A stretch of DNA of 64,000 bases from Gottfriedia sp049568075. GTDB taxonomy: Bacteria > Bacillota > Bacilli > Bacillales > Bacillaceae_G. The position numbers were made by a program, and so were the translations under genes. Position 1 is the stretch's first letter, and every line of letters begins with the position of its first letter. The DNA is taken from the NCBI GenBank assembly GCA_049568075.1, contig CP144911.1; one strand, 5' to 3'. Shown here in pieces: positions 58,720 to 64,000 of this stretch. The notes beneath the pieces were generated by a model that was not told where the DNA came from, searched no databases, and worked only from the letters and a program-made list of their open reading frames with translations.

Positions 58720-59901
58720 ATGAACAAAAAGTCATTACATGACATTGATGTAAAAGGAAAACGCGTATTTTGCCGTGTAGATTTTAACGTACCAATGGCA
58801 AATGGTGAAGTAACAGATGATACCCGTATTCGTGCTGCTCTTCCTACGATTCAGTATTTAATAGAAAACGGAGCAAAAGTTATTTTAGCATCTCACTTAG
58901 GACGTCCAAAAGGACAAGTAAATGAAGACATGCGTTTAAATGCTGTTGCTACACGTTTAAGTGAAAAATTAGGTAAAAACGTTATTAAAGCTGATGAAGC
59001 ATACGGACCTAAAGTTCAAGAAGAAATCAGCAAAATGAACGAAGGCGATGTTTTATTATTAGAAAACGTTCGTTTCTACCCAGGCGAAGAGAAAAACGAT
59101 GAAGCTCTAGCAAAAGAATTTGCTTCATTAGCTGATGTATATGTAAACGATGCTTTTGGTGCTGCACACCGTGCACATGCTACAACTGCTGGTATTGCTA
59201 AACATATCCCAGCTGTAGCAGGCTTCTTAATGGAAAAAGAAATTAATGTTTTAGGTAAAGCACTTTCTAATCCAGAGCGCCCATTTACAGCTATTATCGG
59301 TGGAGCGAAAGTTCGAGATAAAATTGGTGTAATTGAAAACTTATTAGAAAAAGTAGATAACTTAATCATTGGTGGCGGACTAGCTTATACATTCTTAAAA
59401 GCTAAAGGCTATGAAATCGGTCAATCTCTTTTAGAAGAGGATAAAATTGATTTAGCAAATGAATTTATCCAAAAAGCCGAAGCGAAAGGTGTTAAATTCT
59501 ATATGCCAATTGATGCAATTATTGCAGACAAATTCGGTGAAGATGCAAATACGCAAGAAGTTGATATTGATAGCATTCCTGCAGATTGGCAAGCTCTTGA
59601 TATTGGACCAAAAACAACTGCTCTTTATGCAGATGTCATTAAGAGCTCTAAATTAGTCATTTGGAATGGACCTATGGGTGTATTTGAAATCGATAAATTT
59701 GCACAAGGTACTAAGGGAGTAGCACAAGCATTAGCAGATTCAGATGCTTACTCAATTATCGGTGGAGGAGACTCAGCTGCTGCTGCTGAAAAATTCGGTT
59801 TAGCAAATAAAATGAGCCATATTTCTACTGGTGGTGGTGCTTCATTAGAATTTATGGAAGGTAAAGAGCTTCCTGGAGTAGCATTATTAAACGATAAATA
59901 A
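58720..59901 (+). CDS. pgk: Phosphoglycerate kinase
   Basis: 393 aa. FCRVDFNVPM, SHLGRPKG, ENVRFYPGEEKN, NDAFGAAHRAHA and the nucleotide loop GGGDSAAAAEKFG are present. Transfers phosphate from 1,3-bisphosphoglycerate to ADP. TGGAGG before the ATG. Followed by tpiA. Confidence 0.98.
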   Translation: MNKKSLHDIDVKGKRVFCRVDFNVPMANGEVTDDTRIRAALPTIQYLIENGAKVILASHLGRPKGQVNEDMRLNAVATRLSEKLGKNVIKADEAYGPKVQEEISKMNEGDVLLLENVRFYPGEEKNDEALAKEFASLADVYVNDAFGAAHRAHATTAGIAKHIPAVAGFLMEKEINVLGKALSNPERPFTAIIGGAKVRDKIGVIENLLEKVDNLIIGGGLAYTFLKAKGYEIGQSLLEEDKIDLANEFIQKAEAKGVKFYMPIDAIIADKFGEDANTQEVDIDSIPADWQALDIGPKTTALYADVIKSSKLVIWNGPMGVFEIDKFAQGTKGVAQALADSDAYSIIGGGDSAAAAEKFGLANKMSHISTGGGASLEFMEGKELPGVALLNDK

Positions 59902-59979
59902 GTCTTATAGCTTTACAATATTTAGTAATTGAAATAGAGTAAGATGTTATGTCTTACCAATTGTAGGAAGGTGTTTCTC

Positions 59980-60735
59980 ATGCGTAAACCAATTATCGCA
60001 GGTAACTGGAAAATGAATAAGACGCTTAACGAAGCGATGACATTTGTTGAAGAAGTAAAAAATAGCATTCCATCATCTGATAAAGTAGATTCAGCAGTTT
60101 GTGCTCCTGCATTATTTATTGCACCAATGTTATACGGTACAAAAGGAACTGAATTAAAAATTGGTTCTCAAAATGTAAGTGATCAAGATAGTGGCGCTTA
60201 TACTGGAGAAATTAGCCCAGTAGCACTTAAAGATTTAGGCGTAACTTATGCGATTATCGGACATTCTGAGCGTCGTGAATATTATGGCGAAACAGATGAG
60301 TTTATTAATAGTAAAACAAAAAAAGCTTTCGAACATGGTCTTACACCAATTCTTTGCTGTGGCGAAACGCTTGAAGAACGTGAAGGCGGAAAATTTGAGG
60401 AAGTTATTCGTACTCAATTAACAGCTGATCTTGCAGGTCTTACAGATGAGCAAGTAAAGAATTTAGTCATTGCATATGAACCGATTTGGGCAATTGGAAC
60501 AGGAAAATCTGCTACAGAAAAAGATGCACAAGATTCATGTAAATTTGTTCGTGATGTTGTAGCAAGTCTTTATGATGAAACTGTTGCAGAATCTGTACGT
60601 GTACAATATGGCGGCAGTGTAAAACCTGAAAACATTAAAGAATATATGGCTCAACCTGATATTGACGGTGCGTTAGTAGGTGGAGCAAGTTTAGAACCAG
60701 CTTCTTTCCTTGCATTATTGGAGGCTGTTAAGTAA
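59980..60735 (+). CDS. tpiA: Triosephosphate isomerase
   Basis: 251 aa. Lys in AGNWKMNK, His in IIGHSERR and catalytic Glu in AYEPIWAIGTGK. An upstream in-frame codon at 59944 lacks a ribosome site; ATG 59980 has AGGAAGGTG. Stop overlaps the pgm start by one base. Confidence 0.98.
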   Translation: MRKPIIAGNWKMNKTLNEAMTFVEEVKNSIPSSDKVDSAVCAPALFIAPMLYGTKGTELKIGSQNVSDQDSGAYTGEISPVALKDLGVTYAIIGHSERREYYGETDEFINSKTKKAFEHGLTPILCCGETLEEREGGKFEEVIRTQLTADLAGLTDEQVKNLVIAYEPIWAIGTGKSATEKDAQDSCKFVRDVVASLYDETVAESVRVQYGGSVKPENIKEYMAQPDIDGALVGGASLEPASFLALLEAVK

Positions 60736-62267
60736 TGAGTAAACAACCAGTAGCGTTAATTATCCTAGATGGATTTGGTTTGCGCGATGAAACATTTGGA
60801 AATGCTGTTGCACAAGCGAAGAAACCAAATTATGATAGATATTGGAATAAATATCCTCACGCACAATTAACTGCTAGCGGTGAAGCAGTAGGTCTACCTG
60901 AAGGACAAATGGGTAATTCTGAAGTTGGTCATTTGAATATCGGAGCAGGACGTATTGTTTATCAAAGCTTAACGCGTGTAAATAAGGCAATTCGTGAAGG
61001 CGAATTCGAAAAAAATGATACATTCATCGATGCAATTAAAAGTGCAAAAGAAAAAGATAAAGCATTACATATTTTCGGTCTACTGTCTGATGGAGGTATT
61101 CACAGCCATATTAACCACATGTTTGCTTTATTAAAATTAGCTGCTGAAGAAGGTATGAAAAAAGTATATTTACATGCTTTCCTTGATGGACGAGATGTTG
61201 GTCCGACTACAGCTAAAAAATATATCGATCAAACAGAAGCAAAGTTTAAAGAATATGGTGTCGGAGAATTTGCAACAATTTCTGGCCGTTATTATTCCAT
61301 GGACCGTGACAAACGATGGGATCGTGTAGAAAAATGCTATTGTGCAATGGTATATGGAGAAGGACCAACTTATACAAGTCCGTATGAATTAATTGAAGAC
61401 TCGTATGCGAATGGTATCCATGATGAATTCGTTTTACCTTCTGTTATGGTAAAAGAAGATGGTACTCCAGTTGCAACAATAAGTGATGATGATTCAATCA
61501 TCTTCTACAACTTCCGACCTGACCGTGCAATTCAAATTTCAAATGTATTTACAAATGATGATTTCCGTGACTTTGATCGTGGAAGTAAGTTCCCGAAAAA
61601 TGTTCATTTCGTTTGCTTAACACATTTTAGTGAAACAGTACAAGGTTATGTTGCATTTAAACCAACTAATTTGGATAACACATTAGGTGAAGTTCTTGCT
61701 CAAAATAATTTGAAACAATTACGAATTGCTGAAACGGAAAAGTATCCACATGTTACATTTTTCTTTAGTGGAGGCCGTGAAGCACAATTCCCAGGTGAAG
61801 AACGTATTTTAATTAACTCGCCAAAAGTTGCAACCTACGATTTGCAACCTGAAATGAGCGCTTATGAAGTAAAAGATGCATTACTAAAAGAAATTGCTGC
61901 AGACAAGCATGATGTAATCATCTTAAACTTTGCAAATCCAGATATGGTAGGACATTCAGGAAAACTTGAGCCGACAATTAAAGCAATTGAAGCGGTTGAT
62001 GAATGTTTAGGAGAAGTAGTTGATGCAATTCTAGCTAAAGGTGGAAAAGCAATCATTACCGCTGACCATGGAAATGCTGATGAAGAAATTACACTTGAGG
62101 GTGAACCTATGACAGCTCACACGACGAACCCTGTACCAGTAATTGTTACTGAAGAAGGTATTACGTTACGTGAAGATGGTATTTTAGGTGATTTAGCTCC
62201 AACTGTTCTTGATTTATTAAAAGTAGAACTACCAAAAGAAATGACTGGTAAATCACTTATTAAATAA
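60735..62267 (+). CDS. gpmI: 2,3-bisphosphoglycerate-independent phosphoglycerate mutase
   Basis: 510 aa. Catalytic Ser62 in MGNSEVGHLNIG, metal sites in LDGFGLRD and TADHGNADE. Mn2+-dependent iPGM typical of Bacillus. GGAGG ten bases upstream of the ATG, within the tpiA end. Confidence 0.98.
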   Translation: MSKQPVALIILDGFGLRDETFGNAVAQAKKPNYDRYWNKYPHAQLTASGEAVGLPEGQMGNSEVGHLNIGAGRIVYQSLTRVNKAIREGEFEKNDTFIDAIKSAKEKDKALHIFGLLSDGGIHSHINHMFALLKLAAEEGMKKVYLHAFLDGRDVGPTTAKKYIDQTEAKFKEYGVGEFATISGRYYSMDRDKRWDRVEKCYCAMVYGEGPTYTSPYELIEDSYANGIHDEFVLPSVMVKEDGTPVATISDDDSIIFYNFRPDRAIQISNVFTNDDFRDFDRGSKFPKNVHFVCLTHFSETVQGYVAFKPTNLDNTLGEVLAQNNLKQLRIAETEKYPHVTFFFSGGREAQFPGEERILINSPKVATYDLQPEMSAYEVKDALLKEIAADKHDVIILNFANPDMVGHSGKLEPTIKAIEAVDECLGEVVDAILAKGGKAIITADHGNADEEITLEGEPMTAHTTNPVPVIVTEEGITLREDGILGDLAPTVLDLLKVELPKEMTGKSLIK

Positions 62268-62331
62268 GTGAACAGTTAATATAAAAAGTTATTAATTATG
62301 CGTATAACGCAACAAAAGGAGAGATTTTATT

Positions 62332-63627
62332 ATGTCAATGATTATTGATGTTTATGCTCGCGAAGTATTAGATTCTCGTGGTAACCCTACTGTTGAAGTA
62401 GAAGTTTATACAGAAGATGGTGGCTTTGGCCGTGCACTAGTACCAAGTGGTGCTTCAACTGGTGAATATGAAGCTGTCGAATTACGTGATGGAGACAAAT
62501 CTCGTTACCTTGGTAAAGGTGTTGAGAAAGCTGTTGCTAACGTTAATGACGTTTTAGCTGAAGAAATCGTTGGATTCGAAGTAACTGATCAAGTTTCAAT
62601 CGACCGTCGTATGATTGAGTTAGATGGTACTGAAAACAAAGGTAAATTAGGTGCTAACGCAATCCTAGGTGTATCTATGGCAGTAGCTCGAGCAGCAGCT
62701 GATGAATTAGGTTTACCATTATACCAATACCTTGGTGGATTTAATGCGAAACAATTACCAGTTCCAATGATGAACATCATCAACGGTGGTTCTCATGCTG
62801 ATAATAACGTAGACTTCCAAGAATTCATGATCTTACCTGTAGGTGCTGATAGCTTTAAAGAAGCTATTCGTATGGGTACTGAAATTTTCCACAACCTTAA
62901 AGCTGTATTACATGACAAAGGTTTAAACACAGCTGTAGGTGATGAAGGTGGATTCGCTCCAAACCTTGGTTCAAACCGTGAAGCTTTAGAAGTAATCATG
63001 GAAGCAATTGATAAATCTGGTTATAAAGCTGGAGAGCAAGTATTCTTAGGAATGGACGTTGCTTCTTCAGAATTCTACAACAAAGAAACTGGTAAATACG
63101 ATCTTGCAGGCGAAGGACGCACTGGCGTATCTTCTGCTGAAATGGTTGATTTCTACGAGCAACTTTGCAATGATTTCCCAATTCTTTCAATTGAAGATGG
63201 TTTAGATGAAAATGACTGGGATGGTCACAAATTATTAACAGAACGTTTAGGTAGCCGAGTGCAATTAGTAGGTGACGATTTATTCGTTACAAACACTAAA
63301 AAATTAGCTGAAGGTATCGAAAAAGGTATCTCTAACTCAATCCTAATCAAAGTTAACCAAATCGGTACATTAACTGAAACTTTCGATGCAATCGAAATGG
63401 CTAAACGTGCAGGCTACACAGCAGTAGTTTCTCACCGTTCTGGTGAAACTGAAGATAGCACAATCGCTGATATCGCAGTTGCTACAAATGCTGGTCAAAT
63501 TAAAACAGGTTCTGCTTCTCGTACAGACCGTATCGCTAAATACAACCAATTATTACGTATTCAAGACGAGTTAGGCGAAAGCGCAGTATACCAAGGATTA
63601 AAATCTTTCTACAACTTAAGAAAATAA
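62332..63627 (+). CDS. eno: Enolase
   Basis: 431 aa. YAREVLDSRGNPTVE, VGDEGGFAPNL, SIEDGLDENDWDG and SHRSGETEDSTIADI are enolase signatures. Last gene of the glycolytic operon, followed by two terminators. AAAGGAGAG before the ATG. Confidence 0.98.
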   Translation: MSMIIDVYAREVLDSRGNPTVEVEVYTEDGGFGRALVPSGASTGEYEAVELRDGDKSRYLGKGVEKAVANVNDVLAEEIVGFEVTDQVSIDRRMIELDGTENKGKLGANAILGVSMAVARAAADELGLPLYQYLGGFNAKQLPVPMMNIINGGSHADNNVDFQEFMILPVGADSFKEAIRMGTEIFHNLKAVLHDKGLNTAVGDEGGFAPNLGSNREALEVIMEAIDKSGYKAGEQVFLGMDVASSEFYNKETGKYDLAGEGRTGVSSAEMVDFYEQLCNDFPILSIEDGLDENDWDGHKLLTERLGSRVQLVGDDLFVTNTKKLAEGIEKGISNSILIKVNQIGTLTETFDAIEMAKRAGYTAVVSHRSGETEDSTIADIAVATNAGQIKTGSASRTDRIAKYNQLLRIQDELGESAVYQGLKSFYNLRK

Positions 63628-63681
63628 TTTAATCAAAACTAAGTGCATTAACAAAAAAACATAATCCATTATAGACACGTT

Positions 63682-63714
63682 AAAAAGAGAAGGATCGTCA
63701 CCTTCTCTTTTTTT
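63682..63714 (+). terminator. Main terminator of the glycolytic operon
   Basis: AAAAAGAGAAGG / CCTTCTCTTTTT perfect 12-bp stem. Confidence 0.95.
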
Positions 63715-63730
63715 ATTGCCTAAAATATTA

Positions 63731-63768
63731 AAAAAATGTCATGGATTAACATTCAGTGACATTTTTTT
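63731..63768 (+). terminator. Second terminator, probably bidirectional
   Basis: AAAAAATGTCA / TGACATTTTTT stem, 15-nt loop. Confidence 0.85.
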
Positions 63769-63786
63769 GTAACTTTTAAAGTGAAA

Positions 63787-63808
63787 TTACTTTATTAAGA
63801 TAAAGTAA
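63787..63808 (+). promoter_or_regulatory. Dyad upstream of the last gene
   Basis: TTACTTTAT-N4-ATAAAGTAA, a perfect 9-bp dyad 40 bp before the start codon; candidate operator. Confidence 0.5.
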
Positions 63809-63847
63809 AATTATAAATATAACTCTATAAAGATAGGAGGAATTATA

Positions 63848-64000
63848 ATGCGGATATATGAAAAAGTGTTTACAAGTATTAATCGTTTTAAAGAGATTAA
63901 TTGTAATGAACTAGAAAAAAACATTCAGACTAATTTTAACATCATCGATAAAGTTGCAGTAAACAATGGGGTTATTTTTATACTTGAAAAATTTTCAATC
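63848..64000 (+). CDS. 5' end of an unidentified gene (runs off the window)
   Basis: 51 codons visible, MRIYEKVFTSINRFKEINCN onward, AGGAGG before the ATG. Helical, charged, no recognisable motif in this portion; truncated by the window edge. Confidence 0.7.
   Translation, partial: MRIYEKVFTSINRFKEINCNELEKNIQTNFNIIDKVAVNNGVIFILEKFSI

Overview
The window reads as a chromosomal segment from a low-GC, spore-former-type Firmicute of the family Bacillaceae. The evidence is B. subtilis-like gene order (uvrBA, pspC/yvlD, hprK-lgt-yvoD-ppaX-yvoF, yvcD, trxB, yvcI-rapZ-yvcK-whiA-crh, clpP, sigL, cggR-gapA-pgk-tpiA-pgm-eno), AGGAGG-type ribosome binding sites, TTG/GTG starts and CtsR, LexA, CggR and cre sites. 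I see no prophage, insertion sequence or CRISPR array. The genus cannot be fixed by reading; a Bacillus-sensu-lato lineage near Gottfriedia or the B. cereus side is only a guess.

Region 1 (1-23.9 kb) is accessory and stress-response DNA. It holds a ketopantoate-reductase-like gene, an FMN reductase and a VOC protein, a YmaF-type protein, an Lrp/LysE exporter pair, and an Rrf2 repressor/NAD(P)-binding pair (ywnA/ywnB-like) with three matching dyad operators. It also holds a PadR-HAAS module with an unusual four-fold two-helix repeat protein, an FAD oxidoreductase paired with a SigJ-like sigma factor, an EcsC-family gene, VanZ, a polysaccharide deacetylase, a MarR-controlled quinone/aromatic-stress operon, a large Ig-domain secreted protein, a sigY-yxlC-yxlD-like ECF operon and a YtrA-type GntR/ABC operon with three operators.

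Region 2 (24-41.8 kb) is conserved core: SOS-controlled uvrBA, HPr kinase and the lipoprotein diacylglyceryl transferase operon, thioredoxin reductase, the rapZ-yvcK-whiA-crh cell-envelope/carbon-control cluster and CtsR-controlled clpP. Two copies of a ~115-bp dispersed repeat flank trxB.

Region 3 (42-44.3 kb) is AT-rich and unusual. It has a secreted-protein gene broken by one stop codon, a 40-aa membrane peptide, a tRNA fragment followed by three copies of a 38-nt structured repeat with compensatory pairing, tRNA-Arg(CCG), a 51-aa ORF, and a GC-rich ~120-nt candidate ncRNA with its own promoter and terminator.

Region 4 (44.3-56.2 kb) is a beta-glucoside/chitobiose utilisation locus built on sigma-54. 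Two tandem lactose-family PTS operons (IIB-IIC-IIA) each have a textbook -24/-12 promoter, a cre-like leader site, and a set of upstream ACACACTA octamers spaced by whole helical turns. The second operon adds a GH4 phospho-glycosidase and a ChbG-type deacetylase. A 906-aa LevR/CelR-type activator (AAA+, PRD, EIIA, EIIB, PRD) and sigma-54 itself (sigL) follow, so operons, activator and sigma factor are physically linked. Region 5 (56.4-63.6 kb) is the CggR-controlled lower-glycolysis operon; the window ends in an unidentified gene.
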